This document shows positions 35,621 to 46,568 of a DNA stretch of 64,000 nt, in pieces. Position numbers and translations under genes: made by a program. Source of the stretch: Paraconiothyrium sp. Pb-2020 (taxonomy: Eukaryota > Ascomycota > Dothideomycetes > Pleosporales > Didymosphaeriaceae); assembly GCA_022419385.1 (NCBI GenBank), contig JAJUBI010000001.1, positions 4,650,001 through 4,714,000 on the forward strand, in the 5' to 3' direction. The first letter of the stretch is position 1; each line of letters starts with the position of its first letter. The notes below the pieces were generated by a model. That model saw only the letters and a program-made list of their open reading frames with translations. It did no database searches and had not been told where the DNA came from.

Positions 35621-35873
35621 CGTCTTGAGTGGACGTTTGGAGGACCAAACGAAAAAAAGTCACGAATTGCGGACTTAACGACCCCCGCCTCCGCCGCAGT
35701 GCCACACACACCAAGCCCCACACGGACCTCCAACAATTCACCATCGCCAGAGCTCATCCAGGCACCTGGACATTCCGCAGACGTGAGCACTTTGGCGACA
35801 TCAGACGCGCGCTGTGCCAGACATCACCCGATCGCCTGGCGCACATATTGCGCAGACGCTACTATACTCCACC
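35621..35873. promoter_or_regulatory. Bidirectional promoter SGD1/SRP14
   Basis: 253 bp separate the divergent start codons. The interval is CA-rich, and no defined element is claimed. Confidence 0.45.
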
Positions 35874-36353
35874 ATGGGCAGGGAGCATTTGAGCACCGAT
35901 GAAGTACGCATGCTGCACCCTGCCGTAACGCGTTGCCACTGACAGTGCAAGTAGTTCTTTGCTCAGCTAAACAATTTGTTTGAGTACAACCGCAAAAAGG
36001 GACATGGCAGCGTCTATCTCTCGCAAAAGCGCTTAGTCTTCAACACCGAAACCCAACCCCAGACACCCACCAAGGTCGCCGACGACCCGCTCTGGGATAC
36101 ACATCCCGAAAACCCTCTGCCGATACTTATTAGGGCGCATAACAACAAGTCGTCGAATCGGAATGGAATGAATAGGGACGTGGTATCTAAAACCAGACTA
36201 TCAACGGTAGTGCAACCAGATCAATTGGACGCCTTTTTCGTGCAATACGCGGAGGCCTGCAAGGCTGGCATGAGCGGATTGAAGAAGAGAGATAGGCGTG
36301 GAAAGAAAGACAGAAAGAAGAAGAAGAAGGGTGCGGTGGAGACGAAGGGTTGA
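35874..36353 (+). CDS. SRP14: Signal recognition particle 14 kDa protein
   Basis: Exons are 35874-35903 and 35955-36353 (51-nt intron), giving 142 residues. The first exon gives MGREHLSTDE. The second begins FFAQLNNLFEYNRKKGHGSV, the conserved start of SRP14 with its KGxGSVYLSQKR strand. Further matches are NPLPILIRAHNNK and the helix TVVQPDQLDAFFVQYAEACK. The Lys-rich C-terminus (KKRDRRGKKDRKKKKKG) is usual in fungi. SRP14 forms the Alu-domain heterodimer (or homodimer in yeast) that arrests elongation during ER targeting. The start was chosen because it places the DE-FF junction in phase. Confidence 0.94.
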
Positions 36354-36589
36354 AGCATGAAGCAGTGCCGCAATGAGTTGTACTTTGTTCGAGAGCGAAG
36401 AAGATGAAGAAGAACCGGGAGGGGGAATAAAGCATTCTTTGTTCCCGAGCAGGCTCACCACAGCTTAGAGCTTATACGATCCCAATGTACAGGTAGAGGA
36501 GGCTTAACAGCCGTGACTAAGGCAGCAAGTAAACTAGCGAATCAAACGGCTAGGATCGATCAAATCAAGGATGGAATCTCCGTGTCTAT

Positions 36590-37329
36590 TCAGCCCTGCT
36601 TCTTCCTCATTCCCCCAACATATAAAGGCAGAGGTTGTCCCATCCACGTTGCTCTCTGCGTATGATCCCGTAGCTCATCATCAGTATTGGGGTGTATCAG
36701 CGCCGAAAGCGGCCCTCTGTTAATCACAAGCCAAGGGATGAAGGCACCGAATTGCTCTACCATAATCAGTATACACCTAAAGTATATATGAAGTTCATCA
36801 TACCAGGCGTGAACAGGTTCACCTCGAACATAGCTAGGGGATGCGGACCGATCGGCTTATCCCAGACCCTATAGATGCGTAGTTCGGGAACTACAGAGGT
36901 GTCGGAAATTGTATACTTGAATGTATTAATCTAGAAATGCTCACATTCTCTTCGGATGCGCTCCCACAGCTCGTTGGCAAAGATGGTTTCGCCAGGGTCT
37001 GTCTGGAGAAAATATATATGAATACTATATAATCTTAGCAAGTGTAGCGACGAGTAAAGCTGGATATAAACATACTCGAAGCCCCCGCGTATGCCGTTTA
37101 TGATGGGCGACGTGAACTTGGTGTAGGCTTCGCTTTTCTTCTCCGCAGGCGGGTTGACAAAAGATTTGCCATCTTCTGCTCTCTCACTGATACATGGTCA
37201 GTACTATTACAATCTATAACACAAGGTAATGTCTGTGTTCGTCCCAGATGTTACTCACTTTGGCAGCGGTCCGAGGCCTTGATAGCCTTCTAGAGGCGAA
37301 GTATAGGTGTAGTTCCAGGGTTCCGACAT
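36590..37329 (-). CDS. DOPA 4,5-dioxygenase-family protein, five short exons
   Basis: Exons on the minus strand are 37329-37259, 37186-37076, 37024-36945, 36890-36804 and 36756-36590, with introns of 72, 51, 54 and 47 nt, all GT..AG and in phase, giving 171 residues. The start is MSEPWNYTYTSPLEGYQGLG. The family core is spread over the junctions: FTSPIINGIRGGFDIHIYFL, FANELWERIRREFPELRIYR, VWDKPIGPHPLAMFEVNLF and FIPWLVINRGPLSALIHPNT. The HIY and GPHP histidines fit the metal-binding residues of this small vicinal-oxygen-chelate-like family. It may cleave catechol rings; fungal members are mostly uncharacterised. No exon exceeds 170 nt, so it is easily missed. Convergent with SRP14. Confidence 0.9.
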
Positions 37330-37977
37330 GTTGCTTGCGGTTTAGATGTTTACTGAACAGATACCTGAGGGCTAAAACACATGATCTTCGCGTAGAGGTT
37401 CAATGATATATGATGCAAAACACGAAGCATGTGGCTGCCGTTAGTAAGCGCGGAATTGACCCTAGCAATGATGCCATTTGTAACCTCCGTGCCTCCCGAA
37501 AGCGTTGTCTTGCTTCGTGGTTGCTTTGCAATGCTTTCCTCAGACGTGCCTAGCAGGTTTCAACAGACACAGTCCTAATCTCGTACTATTCTCGTCTCGC
37601 ATACCTCGAAGTACTCGACCCTGACTTCAGGCAATGTCGTGCGCCACAGATGCGCGCCACAATGACCATCATTGGCCTACCCAATGGCTACGCAATTGAC
37701 ACGCGACCAGAGAACTGTGAAGTGTATAAAGCACTAAAAAGATTTGAATCTCCAATTCAAATAGTCTATTGCAGGAGTCATAGACAGCGACTGTAGGAGC
37801 TTATCGTAAACACGAATGACACACGAGGGACCGGCTGAGTCACTCGAATAGCCACATGAGGGGCTCTGCACCCCGCGCTATCAACATATTTCTTGCAGAA
37901 CCGTGAACAGCAACAAGTCACCCCCAGCTACACACCAAACTCCCGTGCAGCATTCGCCTGCGCCAATTGCAGTCGCC
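37330..37977. other. Divergent promoter region with a small inverted repeat
   Basis: Lies between the DOPA-family gene and AsnRS starts. A perfect 8-bp inverted repeat (ATTTGAAT-CTCCA-ATTCAAAT) sits at 37742-37762. A TTTCTTGCAG at about 37888-37899 could be a leader-intron acceptor for the tRNA-synthetase gene. No gene is seen. Confidence 0.45.
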
Positions 37978-39807
37978 ATGGCTGAATCCACATACTACAT
38001 CGACGAAGACGTCGGCGAGGACATCGACACCCAGACCGGCGACGAGGGTCTGCCCTTCAAGTCGTTGGGCTTCGCAGTCCTTAAACACGGCGAGTCGCAC
38101 AAGTTTCTTACGCGAAAAAGTGTGACCGGCGAGGTACCGGAAGGCTCAGACGCCTCGGCACGTTTAGAGTGGAAGCCCGCCGCCAAAGCGGCTCTGAAGA
38201 AGGCCGTTAACTACGCGAAGGCACAGAAGAAGAAGGCAGAGAAGGCACAGGAGCTGGAGGCACAGCACGCAAAGGTCCTCGCAGATCGGACCAAGGTCCT
38301 GGACGAGGCGAAGAAAATCACGTTGCAGGAGGACAAGAGCCTGCCTGCGCCCGTGAAGATCAAGCTCGATGAGACAGATCCGCAGAAAGTTCAACTGGGT
38401 GACGGCAACGATAAGAAGGGAACGAGGGTACGCGTATTCGGCAGGGTACATCGCGAACGAAGGCAGAAAGAGAACATGTTCATCACGTTGAGGGATGGCT
38501 ATGGCTTCATGCAGGTCATTCTCCAGGGTCAACTTGCGAAGACATACGACGCCCTCACACTGACACGCGAGACGAGCATGGAGATCCTCGGTGAATTGAG
38601 AGAGGTTCCACAAGGAGCACACGCACCCAACGGTCGGGAACTGCATGCGGATTACTACGTGATCCACCCCGGCTGGCAGGCAGCTGGCGGCGACGATGCT
38701 ATCACCAACCGCGTCTCCAAGGACACCGAGCATGCGACACTGCTGGACCTCAGACACCTTACTCTTCGTGGTGAGACAGCATCAAAGGTCTTGATTGTTC
38801 GAGATGCTGTTGAATGGGCTTTCCACGTCGCGTACAAGGAGCTTCGATTGTAGGTTTGGTCTCATCCAGATACCCCTGTTTGTGCTAATATAACGTAGCC
38901 GCAAGGTCAGCCCTCCAGCTCTCGTGCAGACTATGGTTGAGGGCGGTGCCACTCTTTTCGGCCTCCCGTACTATAATGAAGAAGCCTTCTTGACGCAATC
39001 CTCACAACTCTACCTGGAGACCTGCTTGCCGTCAATGGGCGATGTCTACTGTATCGAGAAGTCTTTCCGTGCCGAGAAATCCTTGACACGGCGGCATTTG
39101 GCAGAGTATACTCACGTTGAGGCCGAACTGGACTTCGTCCACTTTGACGACTTGCTCGACCATCTGGAGGCCATTATGTGCCGTGTTTTAGAGGTCGCCT
39201 TGGAGGACCCAACCATCGAGCAGTATGTGAAGGACCTCAACCCCGAATTCCGGATGCCCGAGCGACCGTTCATGCGCATGAAGTACTCCGAAGCTATTGA
39301 CTGGCTCGTTGCGCACAACATTGAGAACGAGGACGGAGAGCCTCACAAATTCGGTGATGACATTGCCGAAGCTGCTGAGCGCAAGATGACGGACATCATC
39401 AACCGACCCATCTTCCTGACGCATTTCCCCACCGAAATCAAGGCATTTTACATGCTCAAGGACAAAGAAGACCCGCGGGTGACCGAGAGTGTAGACTGCT
39501 TGATGCCCGGTGTTGGCGAGATCGTCGGCGGCAGCATGAGAATTGACCAGCACGAGGAGCTGATGGCCGCCTTCAAGAGAGAAGGGATCGACCCCACCAG
39601 CTACTACTGGTACACAGATCAACGGAAGTAAGTCATAATTGATATTGTCTCCATATGCACGTTCGCTGACATGTCTATAGGTACGGTAGCTCTCCTCACG
39701 GCGGCTACGGTCTCGGTCTCGAGCGCTTTCTTGCATGGCTCTGCAAGCAGCATACTGTCCGCGATACTTGCCTATACCCGCGCTACTTCGGTCGCTGCAA
39801 GCCGTAG
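37978..39807 (+). CDS. DED81: Cytosolic asparaginyl-tRNA synthetase
   Basis: Exons are 37978-38849, 38899-39627 and 39681-39807, with introns of 49 and 53 nt, giving 575 residues. A charged N-terminal extension (LKKAVNYAKAQKKKAEKAQE) precedes the OB-fold anticodon-binding domain (RVRVFGRVHRERRQKENMFI, GYGFMQVILQG). The class IIb catalytic core shows motif 2 (DVYCIEKSFRAEKSLTRRHL with AEYTHVEAELDF) and motif 3 in the last exon (HGGYGLGLERFLAWLC). The C-terminal YPRYFGRCKP is the usual AsnRS end. The enzyme charges tRNA-Asn. The first in-frame ATG (37978) is used; upstream codons are open but begin without ATG. The acceptor pairs keep RFRKVSPPALVQ and QRKYGSSPHGG in frame. Confidence 0.96.
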
Positions 39808-41484
39808 ACAGTTTCCTCTGCTTTTCTCCATTTCTTTCCCTATGCAATCTTGCCCAACATCGAGCGAGACCCTTCTCCAAACCATAGAAACAGCAGCATA
39901 GCTCTACTTAGGATAGTGCTCATCAACTTTCCTAGCTTAGTTCAAGAACTGTCACACATGGCTCCCCCGTGGCCATCCATCAAAATTATATCCAACCAGC
40001 CCCCTGAAACGTTGTGTCTCCAGTCCTATAGCACTCATGACTCAGATACGCCTCTTTGCACTACCTTCACACCGTATCATATCATCTGTCTCGTCGTACA
40101 TACTTAAATCCTGCAATATCAGTACGCAATCAGCGTTAGGCAACCGGTGTGGGTTGGCTGCATGCGGCATGGCGCTGCTTGCTTGTTGAGTACAAGGTGC
40201 GTGGTACGTGTCAAGTTACTCTCCACTTGCTTTTACGCCAGCCCGGGGGTGTGGATATGGATCCGGTCAAAGCTTTACATTCGCTGGATGCTGCTGCTTC
40301 TTTTCATTGTGAAAGGCAAGTTGCCAATCGCGACTGTCGGAATAAGTGGTGTCTTGACCGGACGTGTGCCGAACCTAGGCACGCGGGGACTGCAACGATG
40401 CTAGAAATGGCTCTGCGATAGTATGAACGGAACAGGACGCGCCAAATGCCCAGGAACCATGCTAGCGCAGCCGTCTCGAGATATGTCAGAGACCTGCTCA
40501 AATCATGTGTCCTGGGATAAGACGCAGTACAGAGCATCGTGTGTTCATGTGAGAAAGGTGGTCCACGGTAGGGTGCACATTGAAACATTCCGAGAAGACG
40601 ACTCGTACCCTTACCCTCGTACAGCCTAGCTCATCGTCACACCCATTTGACCATAAAGATTACCCGCTAATCAATTCCATTCTGATTCATAGCCTACATT
40701 TCCACGGAAACTGTCTGATATGCAAATCAACCCCTTTTGCCCCCCAATCTTTGCAGTCTGTCCTTGCACCAGGCACAACCCGTGAACCATAACCCAACAA
40801 AACCACAAATAATCAATTCGACCGACTACGATAGAGAGCCCTCAATCAGCAGTGGAGGGGGTTCGCAGTGGTCATATAATAACGCCAGACACAAAGCTCC
40901 ACACCGGAAGCCACGAATAAGCATGTTACCATAATGCCGGGTATCAACTCCACGCTATGCAGGAATGGGCAGAGGCCACACGATAAAAGCTCTTTGGGTC
41001 GATAAAAGAGAGCCCCGCGATAGCAGGTCTAAACTGAGAATGACCCCGAGGTCTTCGAGGGAGGATAAGGAAACAGATGTTACAAGCGCTAAGGCACTAA
41101 CCCAAACTTAACCCAAACTTTCGAGGAGGTTCAAGTTCAAGAGGGATGAGGAAACGGAAAGCGCCAAGCGCGCAGACGCCGAATTTGGATCGAGAATCGG
41201 CCGTAATGAAGAGTGAAGCTTTTATAAGCGCATGTCCAGGAAAGATGTGGCTGGGCGAGGCGCGCTAGTGGCGAGGATTTCGCTTAGAGTGCGGGAGGAA
41301 ATCGGTTGGGAGACGACATAGGGGTCGAAGGGTCGTGCGGCATACGAGTCCGTGATCGAGAGACACAAGACCAGCTCACGCAAACGATGAGAGCAGTAAA
41401 TCTATCGCGCAAGATGGCGACATGAGGGGCCGAAGAGGGTGACCATGGTACCAAAGGCGAAGGCATTCGTGAATTGACTGGGTC
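39808..41484. other. Convergent 3' region, no gene seen
   Basis: A 1.7-kb spacer between convergent stops. An 11-base direct duplication (ACCCAAACTTA) lies near 41100-41122. Short frames on both strands lack support. Confidence 0.5.
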
Positions 41485-44400
41485 CTATGACGCTGTAGCA
41501 CCTTCAAGGCGAGCCTTGATCAGCTCCTGCAACTTCAGGAGCATTTCGCGTTCTTCGTTGGAAACCGGGGGCGGAGCAGCAGTGTCGATGGCCGTGACGA
41601 CGTCCTTCGGAGCTTCGGCCTGTTTCACGTGTATTAGCGCCGATCAAACATCCCAAGTAAGAAAGGGATGAAGCTTACCGTGAGACTGAGAATAAGCGCA
41701 TCGACGCTGCTCTCATTGAGACCTATGTCCGTTTCTCTATTAGCCAGTTTCGCCAGGTTGAGAGCAGCTTGTTGTTGCTGAATCGGACGAGCGGCAAAAT
41801 TCTGCATCGATGCCTTGCTCTGCGCACGGCTCTGAACAAGCTTTGCCGCCTTGTTGATACGACCGCTGCTCGAGATGTCAGTACTGCAGAGACAAGTAGT
41901 GCTAGATGAGGGTACTTACGTCTTAACCTTGTCAATGAAATCGAGGATGAGGCCCTTCTCCGGCACACGGTAGACGCTGGAGCTGCTGTCCTTCTCTTCA
42001 TTACCAAACACGTAATTACCCTCGCCATCCGTGTCGTCGTCGGGATCGTTCAGGATCTCGATCAGTCCGTTGTTGCGAATGCCACGTGAGAAGGTAGGTT
42101 GAATGATCTGAGGATGCCTAGGCTTGCGCACCTTCCGGCCAAGCCTAGGAGTTGGCGCGTCGACCATGACATGGTCTTGTGCGCCGTTGATATCATTCTG
42201 TGTAACATTTCCGCTGCGGAAATCGTGCTCAATGTGACGCGGACATCGCCACGCGTCACGATGAGAGGACTCAAGGTTGATGTGGGGTGGGTTTGCCATG
42301 GGAGGATCCAGGCAGTCCAGGTGCCAGTAAGCCGCGCAGTAGTCGCACTTCAGCATCTGACGTTTTCCGCCAGAAGTTAGTCCGCATGATGCACACAATA
42401 TAGGCTTATCGCCATCAAAAACTTTTGTGTAATCAGGTCTCTGGTAGCCATAGCCACTGTTTTTGGAGCTGCGACACTGTTAGTGATTACGCCAGCAAGC
42501 AAACACACATGACACTTACAGAGGGAACTTCTTGACGTCTTCGTGATATGAGCCATCAGGACGCGCAGCAACATTCTCAAAGTGATTTTGTATGTCGGCT
42601 GGCAGCGTGAATGCGCGCGTATTAATGTGTTCAAGCGCCTGGAAAAGCGGTCGTAATGGCGTGTCTATGGGAAGATCCTCGGCAGGTTTCGCGCATACAT
42701 GGCAGAAGAAAGATCCTCGAGGGGCATCGAGACGTGGCGGATCGCAGCACAAGAAATGGAAAACGCGTGGACAAGTGTCGCAGCAGACAAACTCGCCAGC
42801 ACCTCTGCAGGCTGAACAAAGGTCATCGCTCTCCGATGGTGGCGAGTCCTGACATGGTGTTAGAGGAGGTGATAAAGTTGAACTCGGAGGCGAGTATGGA
42901 TATTTGAGAGGCGTGACGCCCGCCGCGAAGATCATGGGTGATGTGGTGGGCTGTGGTGATTGTTGACGGGTTGTGTGGTGGAAGGAAGATGGTGTGGTTG
43001 GGTGGAGCGGGAATTTGAGTTGCACTTACTGGGTCATTGTCATCAGGCCCCGACTGTCTCGAACCGCCACCGCCAGTATGTGGGATTCCGGCAATAGGCC
43101 CATCGCGATTCTTGACCGGCCTAAGCACAAAAATATGTTAGTTTGATTTATTGATACAGAAATGTGTGGAGGTGATGCAAACACGAGAAACCACGTTGAG
43201 CGTGCTCAGTCGATGGTCGCATCCCTGCATGAAACGGGTACTGGCGTCGTCCAGCACCCCAACACAACAAGACAAGGATAAGCAGAAATATGGACATGGG
43301 GAATACTTACGATTTCTTCGTTCTCGCTGCCTGGCTCCCCTGCCCAGCCTGGCCATTGTTCAACTTCAAGCGCTTGCTCGGCAGGTGGTTGACGGCTGCA
43401 GGCGTAGAGGGTCGGCTGGTCGCTGCCGAGTCGGGGTGTGGTGACGAGAAGATAGAACCCTCCCGTCCGCGCTTCATGCCGCTGGTCTGAATGGACATAC
43501 CGTTGCGCGCACTTGGACGACCTGTTCTTCGTGGCCTGTTGATGTCGCCTGGCGGCCCCATGGCAGCAATGGACTCGGTCATGGATGCAGTCTCGTCGTC
43601 GTCGAAGCGCATGTCCGACACTTGTGCATAGCCGGACAGCTGCTCACCAAAGCGCTTTTGCTGGTCGTAAGCTAGCTCATGTCGCCTCTTCTCGATCTCT
43701 GCCTCTTCCGCCAGCTGCTCTGCAGTTCGCGGCGCGTTCTGTTTGAACTTTCGGTGCGGTTTGGGGGGCGGCTTTTCGGAGCTGGCCCGAGAAACCTGTT
43801 GTTTTTTGCCGCCCCGTCCTAATAGATTCTTCGATTTCTTGTTGGATATTGCGGCGCCATTGCCATTTACTTGAGCGGTCGGCTGTGGAGGTCCTGTGTG
43901 GAGGATTTCCTCGTCAACCTCCGACAGCCCCGAGTCACTGCCGGCAGGCGACTTGGGGACTGGAGTAGGAGCAGCAGTGGAGGTGGCATCTGCATCGTTG
44001 CTAGGAGCAAGCGTGCCGTTCGCAGTGCGTTTACGAGGCGACTTAGATCCCATCCGAGGAGCGGGCGGGGTTGATGCTTGAGCTGCCGGGAAGGCCGGGG
44101 CGGTGCTAAACGGGTGGGGGGTCGGTCTATCAACTTCGACACCATCAGAAGTATCTGCGGGAGATCGAGTAGCATCAAGTGAAGGGGAATTCGTGAAGGA
44201 TGCAACAATAGCGGGCTGGACCTCGAAATTGTTGTGGTGGGCTGCGCCTTCACCTCCAGCAGCTGGTGAGAACAAGTCGAACTCATCGCTGCGTGTGAAC
44301 TTGGGCGAAGCGTGCGTCTGCTTAGCCTTCGCAGCCTCTTCTGCCTTTTGAATTTTCCATTCGCGCTTGATGGTCTTTTTGGCTGTTTTGATAAAGCCGC

Positions 44401-45220
44401 GGAAATTTGACCAATCCTCGGCCGACTCTTTCTGATGGATTATCCCGTTCAAAGCATGCGCCAGCGTCATTTCAGACTTGCCGCTATTGAACATTCGCCT
44501 CAAAGCGATGCCGACATTAGGTCGATTATCCCTGATAGAACGGGCATGGGCATCGTTGACCGCGATCTCGATGGTCTGCATGAGTGCTGCATCCAAGGTG
44601 TGAGCCGGAGTGTTGGCTTGTGTGTCCGCAAGCGCAGGAGCTGCAGATGAGGTCTTGCTCATACCGTTCTTGGCCGGTGATTTCGCATTGCTGGCCGGCT
44701 TGTTCTGCGCAGTGCCTTTACCCCTGACTGGGGTTTTGGTGCCATGCGAAATCTTCAACTTCTTCTTCGGGCCGGGCTTGGGCATGTAGTCGTCGTCCTC
44801 GTCCTCATCCTGCTCTAGGAAGGGCATTGGTATGTCGTCGTCCTTTTCCAGGCGCTCAGAGTCGTCGCGTTCGACTTCAGGAGCGGGCGTCAATTCTGGG
44901 GTAGATCCCTCCTCTTCACCAAAAGCCGCGCCTTTCCTACCCAACATGGGGGCCTTTCCAAGCGAGTCACCCAAGCTGCGGGCCTTTTGCTTCACGCGGG
45001 TGGTAGGAGGGACGCCGAGAGGTGCCATCGTTTCGAGGACGCCGTGTCGCGCGAAGCCGTGCTCTTCAAAGGAGGGAGCAGGGTTTTGAGGCGCGGGCTC
45101 AACCCACGTATCAAGTGAACTTTGCATCTTTGATTTCCGTGGTTCCGCCTGGTAGGGCGAAGAGTTGCCGTGGAGGGTAGGCGTGCTAGTTCGCGATTTC
45201 GACTTGCGGACGGCGGGCAT
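41485..45220 (-). CDS. RCO1: Double PHD-finger protein, Rco1-like (Rpd3S complex)
   Basis: Six exons on the minus strand: 45220-43311, 43120-43030, 42950-42520, 42468-41920, 41865-41679 and 41619-41485, giving about 1100 residues. The N-terminal 640 residues are low-complexity and basic/acidic, with a conserved helical patch (EIAVNDAHARSIRDNRPNVG). PHD 1 has CSACRGAGEFVCCDTCPRVF, HFLCCDPP and FFCHVC. PHD 2 has CASCGLTSGGKRQMLKCDYC, AYWHLDCLDPP and WRCPRH. This tandem arrangement matches Rco1, which guides the Rpd3S deacetylase to H3K36-methylated chromatin. The third exon start at 42950 (CCACAG acceptor) retains a Ser/Pro linker in frame; a later acceptor at 42849 is also in frame and would drop 34 residues. 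For exon 5 the 54-nt intron is preferred over a 36-nt one. Confidence 0.9.
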
Positions 45221-45234
45221 GGCGACGTGGACCA

Positions 45235-45286
45235 CTGTAAGCTTGTTAGACGCGCTGCTCGGTTTGGGAGTTCAGTTCATACTTAC
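45235..45286 (-). other. Probable 5' UTR intron of the RCO1-like gene
   Basis: On the minus strand a GTAAGT donor (45286-45281), a TCTAACA branch and a TTACAG acceptor ending at 45235 define a 52-nt intron 14 bases upstream of the ATG. Confidence 0.65.
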
Positions 45287-46568
45287 CGCGCGTGCTATCT
45301 GAAAGATTTGGCCGCAGACAGCGCGTAGAGGGTTACGTGCGTCGCGCCGCGCGTAGGAGGTTGGGTTGCTGGTAGAAAGACGGACGGAACTTGGAGTTCG
45401 CTCGCCAAAACGGACCGCGCACTCCCTGTCCTGATTACTTCACCAACACGACACCGAAAAATTGTCGCTAGCGGTCAGAGAAAAGAAAGAAAACAGCTGG
45501 ATTTTTCTGGTAGAGGTGGAAAATTCAATTTGAATAAGTTCCGATGATTAGGGGTGTGGGGTGTAGGAGACAGAGCGAAGTTGTCTGGGGAGGCGGCGGC
45601 AGTTATATACTCCTCCACCTGCAGCTCTTCACTTTCACCAGCAACGCAGCATGCGAGGCCGGCTCGCCGCGCAGCTTCTAGAACGTCAAGCAGTGATCAT
45701 TTGTGCCAGTTTCCCTTGTGATGTTTGCAACTTGAGAGTCAACAGCAACACGTTCAGGGGTTCACATACTTCAGTCACTGTTCGCAGTGGGCCAAAACTA
45801 TTCCGCAATGTCCGGGCAAGAGCATGTCCTCTGCACTGCTTCGGGATCTGTAGTATATAGATCTATATAGCAACAAAAAAAATGCAGCTCCTAGGTAGCA
45901 ATCTTCGTTCGTTAAGACGAACAACGCACCTTGAAGATACAGCCGTGGCGTCTCTAACACCTCTTTAGTCCATTATTGAGCCGAAGTAGGCTGAGAACGC
46001 ATCTTCTCTATGTGTTTCTGGGTCTGGATCGCACAGTGGCCAGCTCCCGTCGCCATCGCGCGATCCGACCCGCTGCCCCGTTACTGTGCCGCTACCTCAC
46101 CGACTGAATACGTACACAAAGAATAACGAACATCGTCGTCTAGGGCTCGGGTACTTCTGTCCATACGCGTCTATTGGGATGCAGATGTTGGCTAGAGACC
46201 AGTACGAGGAGACTTCGTTCGCCGAGAGGGGCCTCTCCACCACTAGCAATCTATCCTACACTGTCATAGGGAGATATGATGCCAGAGTACTTTTCACATT
46301 TTAAGCTTTTTAGCTACCTACTAGTCATGCATGCCTGCTGAGCGCAGGGGATGACCAAGCACAATAGCATCCCCAAGGCCAACCGCGAACCGAAATTCGC
46401 GCTCCCCCTTGAAGCAACGAAGACAGATACCTCCGCTATATGTGTATATCAAGGGATGAGAGCAGTAGAAGGTCCTCAGCTGGTTATATGGATCCCTTCG
46501 AATCGGAGGGCTGGCCGGTCCAATTGATCTTAGGCCTCGATCATCCCCTATGTCGCGGAAAAGCACGT
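45287..46568. other. RCO1 promoter and downstream flank of the PA2G4-like gene
   Basis: No gene is supported. AT-rich part around 45840-45880 contains a TATAGATCTATATAG palindrome-like motif. Confidence 0.45.

Noticed and set aside
37742..37762. 8-bp inverted repeat as a transposon footprint or terminator
   Set aside because: No target-site duplication or longer terminal repeats; a short palindrome of this kind can occur by chance in a promoter.
38164..38757. Long antisense frame over the AsnRS gene
   Set aside because: Shadow of the strongly coding plus strand; no independent features.
39188..39880. 230-codon minus-strand frame over AsnRS exon 2 and 3
   Set aside because: Antisense shadow of a catalytic core; no motif, start context or splice support.
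41884..41919. 36-nt intron in the RCO1-like gene
   Set aside because: A 54-nt alternative with a TACTGAC branch and GAGCAG acceptor keeps the same frame and is of normal size.
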